Source of the DNA: Isoetes taiwanensis
Taxonomy: Eukaryota; Streptophyta; Lycopodiopsida; Isoetales; Isoetaceae
DNA length: 64,000 bases
Reading direction: 5' to 3'
Assembly: GCA_021234155.1 (NCBI GenBank)
Contig: JAJEKV010000083.1
Span: 3,316,573-3,380,572, forward strand
Shown: positions 12,476-22,151 of the stretch, piece after piece
How the letters are laid out: each line of letters starts with the position of its first letter
How positions within the stretch are numbered: position 1 is the stretch's first letter
Position numbers and translations under genes: made by a program
Notes under the pieces: generated by a model
What the model was told of the DNA's origin: nothing
Seen by the model: the letters and a program-made list of their open reading frames with translations, nothing else
Database searches by the model: none

Positions 12476-12702
12476 GCGTATTTAAGTATCACATAGAAAA
12501 ACACAACCGACAAAGGCCTACCTTTAAAAAGGAAAATTGGGCGCCTCGGTTCGTATTCCGGCCGAGATTTAGTCGCCAGCCCGGCCTTCCAATCTATATT
12601 GATTTGTTTGTATTCGATTTACATAGCGAAAATAATGGACGTGGTAAGCATGTAAAGTACATAGTACGTCTTTCGTGTGTTTCCTGATTTGCTTTTGTAG
12701 GT

Positions 12703-12810
12703 CAAAGTGTATTCCAGAATACACTTTGGGCTTCTAGCGAAGTGCAAAGTGTATTCCGGAATACACTTTGCCCTTTTGGCAGTGCAAAGTGTGATTCGGA
12801 ATACACTTTG
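12703..12810. repeat. Palindrome array A (three copies)
   Basis: The unit is CAAAGTGTATTCC joined directly to its reverse complement GGAATACACTTTG, 26 bp in all. Copies are at 12703-12728 (one central change), 12745-12770 (perfect) and 12785-12810 (changes in the left half). Start-to-start spacing is 42 and 40 bp. Both halves are kept in copies whose spacers differ, so symmetry appears to matter. Confidence 0.95.
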
Positions 12811-12931
12811 CAACGAAGAAGAGGAGTCGATATAGAAAGGCCAAGTTCAAGTAATCTGGGAGATCCGCTGAGGACTTAACGGTGCGTGACCCGGGGACTC
12901 TCAATGCCAATGACCCGGACAAAACAGCAAC

Positions 12932-13060
12932 ATGTCGGGAAGAAACACATCTCGAGGGCGTTGCGGTAAGGGAAAAGGGCCGAGGAGGTTGAACCTAGGC
13001 GGAAGGCCCGAAGAGGACGGAACCCCATATGATGGAACCGGTGAAGATGGTGATGCCTAG
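12932..13060 (+). CDS. Small basic-to-acidic ORF, 42 codons
   Basis: An ATG at 12932 opens a frame reading MSGRNTSRGRCGKGKGPRR, then LGGRPEEDGTPYDGTGEDGD, ending at a TAG at 13058. It is Arg/Gly-rich at the start and acidic at the end. An AATAAA-like signal lies about 60 bp downstream (near 13120). It sits just after palindrome array A. It could be a short peptide, the last exon of an element gene, or chance. No family recognised. Confidence 0.35.
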   Translation: MSGRNTSRGRCGKGKGPRRLNLGGRPEEDGTPYDGTGEDGDA

Positions 13061-13139
13061 AAAGATGCCTAGACCATGTATGAGAGGATGTTCAAACTAT
13101 TGTAACCGTTTTGGTACTATTAATAAAAAGTAAAGTTTT

Positions 13140-13940
13140 TGTTACAAGTTTTTGTCTTCTATATATTTCGTTACCTTGTTTTATGTTTCTTTCATGCATG
13201 AACGTTCAGGTCATTTCAACAATTTGTGACTTCAGTCCATGCTTCATTCATGTATAACATCAGTCGACCTAAGTGCCTAGAGAAACCTCGAACCCGCCAA
13301 AGCCGGCTTGACTTCCGTTGACGCTTGCCCCTTCGCATGCCACAGAATCTTGCTAATGACAAGTAATCTATGCATGCCAAGGGGTCAAACGGCCACAGAT
13401 CAGTCGAGCCGACTTTGACGGATACGAGATTTCACTAGACACAAGGCACCCAAAATTAAAACACCAAGGTAAATTTTAAGGGTCCTAAATGTTTTTCTAT
13501 TCAAATTAAGGTTGGCTAAACCTACTAAAAATAAAAGTTAATAGATTTTCATCAAGCAAAATTTGATAAAATAAAACCCTTTATTTATCTTCCCACTTGG
13601 CTAAAATGTAGAATTTATATGATATGAAATTTTTGTATCAGCGAATTTTTCTTTGTTGGTGGCTAAAGTTCAATTATTCAACTTCAAATTCTGAGCACTC
13701 ATTAGCACATGAATGACAACTGATTCAATATTCTTTCATTACAAAACAATAATAAAGATTCAAGGTACAATTCATAAGGACCAAACAATACTATTTGAGG
13801 AACACACATATTTATGTTGGGGTTGAATGCATCGAAATGGCTAACTTGATGCATAGAGCCCTTTAAGGTCAACAATTGCAAGAATAAAACACTATTACTT
13901 AGAGCTTAAAATGGTCACTATATAACATTAACTTATAGAT
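13140..13940. other. No recognisable gene; scattered GGCTAAA motifs
   Basis: AT-rich sequence with TTGGCTAAA-type motifs at about 13513, 13600 and 13662. These resemble the internal motifs of the hAT-like MITE at 16327 and may be a decayed relative. No open frame of note. Confidence 0.4.
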
Positions 13941-13943
13941 TCA

Positions 13944-14476
13944 AATCCCATCGATCCGAGACATCGGATCGCCATTCTAGAATGGGACGAGCATGCATGT
14001 TTTGCATGCATGCGGCGGCGATGCCCGCTTACGGTTGGGAGTTAAGCTATTTTAGGCGTTTACCTTCGACTTCTCATCTACTTCTTCCTCTCTCTCTCAG
14101 CATACCTTATTCTCTTTGAATTATTTCCGGGCGGGGAGGGGCTTCTTCCCGCCTGGTTTTGGCCAATTTGGCGTTTCTTTCATCTTTGTCCTTTCTCGGC
14201 CTTTAGCCTTCATCCCGTGACCTTCGTCCTCGATCCTAGTTTATTAAGGAAGTCCTTTGGTATTCGGGCGGTTTGTTGGTTTTCATGCGGGTCCCATTCT
14301 AGAATCCCATCGATCCGAGACATCGGATCGCCATTCTAGAATGGGACGAGATGATGTTTTTTGTATGCATGCGGGGCGCGATGCCCGTTCGTTGGGAGTT
14401 CGCTATTTTAGGCGCCGTTTCGCCGACTTCATCGGCGGCTTCCTCTTCTCTCGCAGCGATTTTATTCTCTTTGAAC
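13944..14476 (+). repeat. Direct duplication (359-bp offset) with nested cruciform-forming core
   Basis: A segment starting AATCCCATCGATCCGAGACA at 13944 recurs at 14303. Similarity runs about 175 bp through TTCTCTTTGAA. Each copy has the inverted pair CGATCCGA/TCGGATCG around GACA. The second copy is also wrapped by CCCATTCTAGAAT (14293-14305) and its exact reverse complement (14333-14345), giving a nested foldback. Copy 2 has many small changes in CG-rich stretches. Confidence 0.8.
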
Positions 14477-14669
14477 CCACCCTCCCCTTCTTTGTTATTG
14501 TATTTTTATCTGCGGCACGCACAGTAATCAGCCCCTCCACTGAGGTTTGTTTTGTCTTGTTGTTTTGTTGGTGATGTGCGGGTACAGGTTCGCGAGCGGC
14601 ATCTGTTTCGACTTTTCCATTCGTGGGTTTTGGGAGCGATTTTTATGCCTTACGTTTGTCCGAGCCCCT

Positions 14670-14750
14670 TGCCGAAGGCTTATCACTAGGGTTTTTCCTC
14701 GAAAACCCGAAAGGGTGGGGTTTTTTAATCCCGGTGATAAGCTTTCGGCA
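14670..14750. repeat. 81-bp foldback with 17-bp arms
   Basis: TGCCGAAGGCTTATCAC at 14670-14686 is matched at 16 of 17 positions by the reverse complement of 14734-14750. The interior has further partial pairing (AGGGTTTTT, AAAACCC and GGGGTTTTTT). It may be a small foldback transposon or a structured RNA. Confidence 0.75.
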
Positions 14751-14895
14751 GGTACACTAGCCCAGTCTCTATTAGCATTGTATTTTGTTGGGGTCCAAAT
14801 GATATAATTGGATTTTCCCTTTATTTTTTATGGGTAGTTCGCATGTGTGCAGCTACCCACTATCCACCATTGTAGAAAATCTGTTGAGATGAAAG

Positions 14896-15036
14896 CAAAG
14901 TGTATTCCGGAATACACTTTGCCCACTTCGCCTGAAGGGCAAAGTGTATTCCGCTCTTCGCCTGAAGGGCAAAGTGTATTTTGGAATACACTTTGCACTT
15001 CGCCAGTGAGCAAAGTGTATTCCAGGATACACTTTG
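14896..15036. repeat. Palindrome array B (three full copies and one half copy)
   Basis: Copies of the same 26-bp palindrome lie at 14896-14921 (perfect), 14970-14995 (two central changes) and 15011-15036 (two changes in the right half). A left half only is at 14940-14953. The spacer CTTCGCCTGAAGGG is repeated before the half copy and again before 14970. The array ends about 250 bp upstream of the first ParB-like exon. Confidence 0.95.
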
Positions 15037-15288
15037 CTTGTCTTCTTGAAAACACTTGTTTTTTTGCACTTAAACATACCACTTTTTAGCTGAAACAGAC
15101 CACTTTTTAGGTTAAACATACCACTTTTTAGTCCAATTAAGGCATAAAAAATTGAGTTAGAGTGACAATATTTTTGCTTGTTTTCCTGTCTTTTGCTGGC
15201 CTTTAGGGCACAAGATTAGTAAATCTTATTCTGGGATACAGTTTTCGTCCCATTTATTGTCTTAACATTATTGTTTTAAACGTTTCAG

Positions 15289-17586
15289 TGGCAGGGAAGA
15301 AGGAAGCAAGAGGGCATCAAAAAATCTCTGAAGATTAAGCGGCCAAGCCCAATGAAGCACACCGCTGACACGGATGAGCCTGCGATTTACGAAAACTTTC
15401 AAACGCAATGGTTCGTAACCAGGGGTGCAGACGAAAAATACAGCACACTGACGTTTCTACACGTCTGTAAAAGTGTTGGGAACAAAAGGTACGCCGACAC
15501 CGAGTTTGTTAACCTAGGGACAATAAAAGAGGTCTCCGAGGTTGCCGGACAAGGAGGTCAGATGGGGAGGCTATCCTTCAAGACCTCCCAAGGCTTCATT
15601 GTTGTAGACATCGCAAGCTTTAGAATTGTCAGTGTGCAACCACAAGCACTGTACAAATTCATTTCACACTACCGGACCAAACGAAGCCTGTCTTCAATAA
15701 TTAGACAGGTTTGTTCTAGTACGAGCGAGGACTTTCCTGTCAGTGAGTCCGAGCAATCAGATGGAGGTAGATCACAATCATCACCTTCTGCTAGTACTTC
15801 AAGGAGGTCGTCAGATGGAGGTTCCCAAGAACAAGAAGAGGAACGGCCCCCAGAGAAGCCCAAGAAACTTAGCAGGCTAAGAGCCACCATAGCCGCTAAG
15901 GAACCAAAGAAGCGGAAGGTACAGCAGCTTGAAATTGCAGAAATCCCCGAGGAAAGCACAAAAAAACAAAAGGGAAAAGGAAAAGCTCCCGGGGTAGCAA
16001 TAAAAGAAAAGAAAGTTGATAAGACCTCCGAAAGAATGGAGGTAATAAATAAAGAAAAATTTGTACAAGGGGTCATCTATCTTCCTGTGACTTGCATGAG
16101 GCTGCCCCCAAAGAATGAAGCTGGTGAAAGGCCGCTTCAGGTTCGAAAAATATATGCCGACCACTTAAGGAACCTGAAGGACAGAATTAGGAGCAATCCA
16201 AATGCTCATGTGGCCCCAATAGTTGTCCTTGTTGACAGGGAGCAATGTAACACCCCCCAGGACTATGACAGAGAAAATGCATACACATACACTCACTACG
16301 TCTTGGGAGGAAATCATAGCTTCAAGCATGGAATAATTTAAGGGCTAAACTTAGCTATTTGGCGATTTTTTAGCACATTTTCAAAAAAAAATTGGCTAAA
16401 GTAAATGGAAAAAATTGGGAAAAAAATAATAATTTTAGCTTAACTTTTTTCGGGACTGCACCAAACCTGGAGCTCTTTAGCCAAACGCCAGAAAGTAAGA
16501 GAGTGAAAATTTGTATTGTTTAGCCAAACCATAGAAACTTTTAGAATGAATTTCGGGCTAGTTTAGCTAACATCATTCTAGTTTATATGAAATATATGAT
16601 TAATAGTTTAGTTTCTTGCATTATGAATTAATTTGAGTCCTAAATTTTGTTAGTTAATATTATATTAGAATGTTTTCACAAAGAAAATGACTAAAATAAG
16701 TGGAAACAATTGAAAAAAAGTATAGTAATTTGGCTTAATATTTTCTGTTGGCTACACCACAGAAATTTTTGGGATGATATTTGGGTTAGTTTAGCTAAAC
16801 GCTAGAAAGTATGAGAGGAAAAATGTGTAGAGTTTAGCTAAACCACAGAAAGTTTTGCGATTGATATCGAGCAAGTTTAGCTAAAGTCATTCTGGCTAAT
16901 AAGAAATATGCGATTAGTAATTTATTCCATGGCTTCAAGGCAAAAAGGCAGCTGTACAAAGAAAAAAAGAACCCCAGGTACCTCTCCGTCCTGTGCGCCG
17001 TTTACTGTGGTCTTACCGATGAAGAAGCAAAAATCGTTGCCAACACCCACAATGCTGACAACGAGTACAAACTAAAGATGAGCTTCATCGACAAGATCCG
17101 GTTTATGCACAGGGAGTACATGATATTTAAAGAAAAATATGGAGAAGATTTAAAGAAACCAGCATACTCTTTAGAACTGAAGGAAGCATGCGCTGTGGAG
17201 TACTGCCTCAAGTACGACGAGGCTAATAAATGGTAGTCTCTCATACCGCATGACAACTGGTTTCAACTAGCCTTCAGAGACGGCAGAGTAAGTTTCTTTT
17301 GTATTTTGGAATAACCTTGCTGCCCTCCCACTGACTTCGTTTAAAAATGTGCAGATATGGGACCTACAAAACGAGATTTTTACCATGTTCGAGCGTGGTG
17401 AATTGAAAAGTAAATGAAAGGTCTCAGAGAAGAAAAAAGGTTCTGACGTCCCAAAAAAAAAAAATGATAAGATAACCGCCTCAGAAAAATGCGGGCTTTT
17501 ACGACATGAACATACTAGAAAGGCTACTCGAGAAGGTCGTAGACAAAGAATTTACGCCCGAAGAAATGTCCAAGGAACTGCACAAG
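15289..17586 (+). pseudogene. ParB/sulfiredoxin-fold-like protein gene, split by a MITE
   Basis: The frame is open from a TTTCAG acceptor at 15288 (ATG at 15352). Residues 1-110 are unidentified; about 115-215 are Ser/Glu/Lys-rich with KKRK-type stretches. Next comes VRKIYADHLRNLKDRI, then HVAPIVVLVDRE and YVLGGNHSFK, where ParB-type proteins have their strand, helix and GERR-type nucleotide loop. A 605-bp MITE interrupts after codon 325. Leaving out the MITE and one 8-bp repeat keeps the frame exactly: AKRQLYKEKKNPRY, VYCGLTDEEAKIVANTHN. The latter resembles the ParB segment after the GERR loop. A TAG at 17234 follows KYDEANKW. A donor (17288) and acceptor (17355) lead to IWDLQNEIFTMFERGEL and a stop at 17415. 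A further exon-like frame (MNILERLLEKVVDKEFTP) ends at a GTAAGA donor at 17586. Arrays B and C flank the gene. Family assignment is by motif reading only. Confidence 0.6.
16327..16931 (+). mobile_element. hAT-like MITE, 605 bp, with 8-bp target duplication GCTTCAAG
   Basis: The element is flanked by GCTTCAAG at 16319-16326 and 16932-16939. Its ends are CATGGAATAATTTA and, read inward from the right, CATGGAATAAATTA (13 of 14 match). Eight-bp target duplications are typical of the hAT superfamily. The interior is AT-rich with many TTTAGCTAA/GGCTAAA motifs and no transposase, so it is non-autonomous. A related, reverse-oriented copy is at 45623-46114. It inserted in the ParB-like core, with both flanks in the same reading frame. 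Confidence 0.9.
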
Positions 17587-17629
17587 TAAGAACAGCCGTA
17601 ACTTTCGCTTTTAAGTTTCCTTAGTAGCA

Positions 17630-17925
17630 CAAAGTGTATTCCGTAATACACTAAGGATCAGCGATAGGGGCTGAAGTGTATTCCGTAATACACTTTGGAT
17701 CAGCGATGTGGCACGAAGTGTATTCCTAATACACTTTGGGTTTGCGGGAAGCCAAGGTGTATTCTGGAATACACTTTGGGTTCTGCGGGTAGTCCATAGT
17801 GTATTCCAGAATACACATTCGCTTACAAGCCGAAGCCAAAGTGTATTCCGGAATACACTTTTGCTTCACGTTAGCAAAAGTTGGCTTTTAACGTGAATCA
17901 AAAGTGTATTCCGGAATACACTTTA
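17630..17925. repeat. Palindrome array C (seven copies)
   Basis: Copies begin at 17630, 17672, 17714, 17753, 17795, 17837 and 17900. Start-to-start spacing is 42, 42, 39, 42, 42 and 63 bp. Copies at 17837 and 17900 keep the perfect ATTCCGGAAT centre; others have changes such as TTCCGTAATA, TTCTGGAATA and TTCCAGAATA. The longer last gap contains a foldback, TTCACGTTA against TAACGTGAA. Spacers share GATCAGCGAT in the first units. The array begins 40 bp after the last exon-like piece of the ParB-like gene. Confidence 0.95.
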
Positions 17926-17929
17926 GCGC

Positions 17930-18500
17930 CTTGTGGAAGCTACTTTTAAGAACCACTTCGGCTCTCCTGTGCAAGCTGGTTATGAAAATATGGTCTGGTT
18001 TAAATCTTGGTCGGCAAAGATGGTGGTGATGATATAGTTTGATGTTGCTGTGTATTATATGTATTGTTTATCTATACAAGAAATTTATTGCGGCGGCCAA
18101 GGCCGCCACGAACATTTCTCTTTAACCAACATTGTGTTCCGTCAACCTTGTGTTAAGTGAGAATGATGTAAGTTATGAGCCATTATAATCCTAGTATCCA
18201 TGCTTGGAAAATCTTAACCTCCATATATGATATAATATCTTGAAGCAGACATAAATGTAAAAGTGATAGAATACCCAGAAGCAAACAGAAATGTAAAACA
18301 GATAGCCTTTTGACAGATTCGAAACTATATGAAATTCCAAGCCAAAAACTATTGTTTTCAAGTAGATTTTATGCCTTACAATAATGATGCTTGGATCAAA
18401 GCCTCTAGAACATTAAATTTGCAGCTTGGATCTAAGTCTCACTACTTGAAATTTTAAGTCTCACAACTTGAAATTTATGCTAACGTTGTGATACTTCACC
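17930..18500. other. No recognisable gene
   Basis: AT-rich sequence with no convincing frame on either strand between palindrome array C and the UBP-like fragment. Confidence 0.5.
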
Positions 18501-18505
18501 ATTAA

Positions 18506-18854
<349 letters not shown>

Positions 18855-19141
18855 TAGTCTGCAAACTTCTGGGAATAATCTTTGGGTAAGTACAGGGGCC
18901 TGTCTTCGAATAATATTGGGGTACATGAGAAGAAATCGAACATTGAACCAGAAAGACATGGAACCATCAGAAACATACTTTATATAGCCATTGAAGAATC
19001 GCGAGCTCTGCTTCAAAGAAAATAAAAGCAAGAAAATATAAGCTCTACTGAAGAATCGCAAGGCTAGCGCTGAAGAACCACTGCTTAGCAATAAAATTTA
19101 AGCTATAATGCGATGAAGAATTACAACTTAACGATATATAC

Positions 19142-19649
19142 CAAAGTATGTCATTATCTGCACCATGAAAAACCTGAAAGTTCAAAACAATATAAGGGAC
19201 ATGCCTTAATTGAATTTGAAATTGAGTTGAGATGGGGTATAGACTACAAATTCATACAACCTTTCTGATATATGGGTTTGCAAAGACTGGCCTTAAGATT
19301 TCAACGACATCATGCAGTGACAATCGCATCAATCAAATAATCATAGCTATGGGTGGATATCTACAAAGTGCATTACAAAATGGTGGATAGATCATTCAAA
19401 TAGCAAGTTAGAAGTAATATCTGATGATAAATACCTGGATAAGAGATGTGAAACTAAGAAAAGGATGAACGATGTGTTGCTCTGTATCAACACCAAATTC
19501 CTTTTGGTTAGCAAGCTCTGCAGCAAGACTTTCAAGTTTTTCCTTCGAATCTACCCAAATATGTTGCTCCAGTGAAGGAGGTCTCTTATAGCTGGATATC
19601 AGGTTAGAAGGATGCAAAATCGGGGCATCCACCAAGGCACGGATTTGAT
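19142..19649 (-). pseudogene. RRP6-like 3'-5' exonuclease fragment (three exons)
   Basis: Exon 1 (19649-19435) reads LVDAPILHPSNLISSYKRP, then LESLAAELANQKEFGVDTEQ and SFTSLIQ before a GTATTT donor. The D-T-E carries the first two acidic residues of the DEDD nuclease site. Exon 2 (19360-19261, after TTTGTAG) reads ISTHSYDYLIDAI, then after a one-base insertion LHDVVEILRPVFANPYIRK, and ends at a GT donor. Exon 3 (from 19173) reads VFHGADNDILW, the second nuclease motif. Order and splice phases match RRP6-like proteins of plants, nuclear exosome-related RNA exonucleases (the RRP6L3 type seems closest by eye). The frameshift and the missing remainder suggest a decayed or partial gene. It lies beside the UBP-like fragment on the same strand. 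Confidence 0.75.
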
Positions 19650-20104
19650 CTGCATATCAAATAATTTGGTTCAAATTAAAAAGTTCCAGTCCACATGAAA
19701 TACTCTAGGATATATGGCCGGTCCAAAAAATGGCGTATAAGGATTTGGGCCGGTTGAAGCCATAGGTCCTAAGACTTTTTCCTATTATTTTTTGCACTTG
19801 TAGGGTTTTTTTATTAAGCGGCTTATGTATATAGGGAATGCCAATATTATAATTATGATTATGCACCTACGTACATTATTAAATGTCGTTCAACAATCAC
19901 CATAATACAGTGCATGCATTACAAAGTAACTCTTTTTTTTATGTTAAAAAGCAACTTTTTGATGATCCTTTTGCAAATCTTTGTTAAAGAAAAAGTTCCT
20001 ACTGAATTTTGTAACAAAAGGGCCATTCCGGTTCAAATTAATATAATCCTAATGGTTTTGTGAACATAAGGCTTTTTTCCTATTTAAAAAAAAGGGGTTT
20101 GTTA

Positions 20105-22151
20105 TAGGGGAGGGTGCCCTTCTTTCACCCACTCCCCTTCAATGGCCCGCTTTTTGCCCCTTAATAGCCCAATTCTTAACCTTTCATAGCCGTTAATAGC
20201 CCATCTTTGCCCTTTAATAGCCCACCTTAAGAACTATTATATAAAAAATAACCTAAATGCATAGTCTATTAATGGGCATTTGTGGTCCAATGAAGGTCAA
20301 TTGGGAGTATTTAGTGATCTTTACTATATGTATCGTTTTTTCCATGTATTATAGCGTTTGGTTCATCTTTTATTGCAAGCCATCGATGTGGGGAATATTC
20401 CTGACATTGTGCCAGATCGATGGCCCACATCATTTACAACTAAAGCCAGACAAACTTTTTCAATGGTGCACCTTCAATGGTCTAAAACCAGAATATCAAT
20501 TAAACGACAGAAATTACATAAACCTTAGTCTAAAACCCGTGGTGCGATTTGTTTTCTAGAAGACAGAGGAAGCTCAGGGTAGAATGCAGCTCAAAGCGTT
20601 ATTCCGATTGACGTGGGGGCCAAGTTTCACGCAACAACAAGTAAATGTAAGAAAAAGATTGAGGATAACATTTGGGGCCGATTCCTTCAGCTTCGATTCT
20701 CCAAACTCCCAATTCGTTTGCCAGCAGAAGAGCCTTTTGATTGATCGCTGCCTCAAGGCCACCTTTTATTAAGCTTGGCCGGAGCTAACAGCTCTGTGAC
20801 AGATTGAAATTCATGGCCTTCATGGTTGAAGCAAAAATAAAGAAGAAGCAAAATAGAAAAAAAAAACCAACGGTGCCCATGAATTCTGCTGCACCCAATC
20901 CTGCCATAGCGCCTTCTGCACCACAAGCCGCAGAGGTGGTCTCCCGAATGTGTGCCTTCTGCACCACTCTGTTGGTCTTCCGGATCTGTGAAGAAAACGA
21001 AAACCTGCAGGGGAATTTCAACCACAAATGCCCAGAACTTTCATGCCCAATCGGAATTTCATGGCTCACAGTTTTTGCACTACCGTAGTATCCACCCAGG
21101 GCTAAGATGCATAGTATAAACTGGCAGGGCCTTCTGCCATAGCGCCTGCAGAATCCGATATGATCCCTCCTCCTTCAAATTAAGAATGCAATCTTGTATT
21201 CACACTTTTGGAGCTCGGGTCCTGATTCACCATCTGGCCGCACAAATCCCAGCCTCTTTCAGTTGGCTCTACCCTTCGCCTTCAATCGGACTAAAATCTG
21301 ACTACATTTGCGGATACTTTTTGCGGCTCATCTCCTCCGAGAATGCCGAGAATGCGATGGAGGTGTGGATCGCGAGGTTGGGATTTGCGAAAATAGGTCA
21401 TGCAAAAGAAGAAATTGCGGTATTTGCCGCGATCGGTTCTTCCAAGCCGCAGTATTCTTCACCGACCTGGCGATTCTTTTGATGCCGAACCGTTAGCTCC
21501 AAAGCCCTTGCAAAGCTCCTGCAAAGTCAAACTGCCCCTCTGCGCTCTCGCCTCGGCTCACCGCAATCCGCCCGTGCCCGTGCGCCCCGCGCAAAACTCA
21601 GTCCCTCAACCCTCGCCGCCGGATATATATCCCGGATCCCTCGCTGGATCCCTCGCCGGATCGCTGGCACCTCGTAGAAAAAGAAACCGGTGCAATCTTA
21701 TCCCTGGCCCTAAAATTTAGAATCTTTTCCTTCCAACCATTACAAAAAATGCAAAAACATCCATGAAGAAAGCGAGTTGCAAATCGCCCAAAATAGGAAC
21801 AAACACTCAAGCTCCTTTCACATGGCAAATTATACCGTTTTCAATACAATACTATACGGAAACCATAGGCCAAACCACTGCCTGAAAACCCTCCCCAACC
21901 CCAAAACGAAAATAGCATACTATATTGGAGGGCTTTTTAGTGGTCCATTGAAGGGCATTTGGGGGTCTATTGGTATCAAAATTACCACACAACTTGAAAT
22001 CTTTATTGCATTCTTCCAATTTGCCAAAACAACTCGTTCTAAACTTTGAAATTTCGTAATGTTATTTCAAAATAAAAGAGATTAAAAAAAGATAAACCCA
22101 TCACAATAATTTTTTTTTGCTTAAGTGGGTGGTTTATGGGCACCCTCCCTA
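20105..22151. mobile_element. Possible 2-kb terminal-inverted-repeat element with GC-rich interior
   Basis: The left end TAGGGGAGGGTGCCC, followed by CACCCACT, faces a right end whose reverse complement is TAGGGAGGGTGCCC, followed by CACCCACT. About 25 of 29 terminal bases correspond. No clear target duplication was found. The interior from about 20850 to 21720 is much richer in C and G than its surroundings, as in promoter or captured-exon DNA. Frames there include a Cys-rich stretch around 21340-21430 (CRECDGG and CENRSCKRRNCGIC), but I do not recognise a protein and no transposase is visible. This may be a non-autonomous element carrying host gene DNA. Confidence 0.45.

Noticed and set aside
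14828-15119. Open frames of 69-88 codons across palindrome array B on both strands
   Set aside because: They exist only because the palindrome lacks stops in some frames; the translations are repeats of the array (KVYSGIHFA or QSVFRNTL).
12703-17925. CRISPR-like reading of the palindrome arrays
   Set aside because: Repeats are perfect or near-perfect palindromes with 13-18 bp partly repeated spacers in a eukaryotic context, and no cas-like gene is present.
20804-21088. Overlapping frames on both strands of 90-98 codons in the GC-rich interior
   Set aside because: GC-rich DNA gives long frames on both strands; no family was recognised, so no gene is called.
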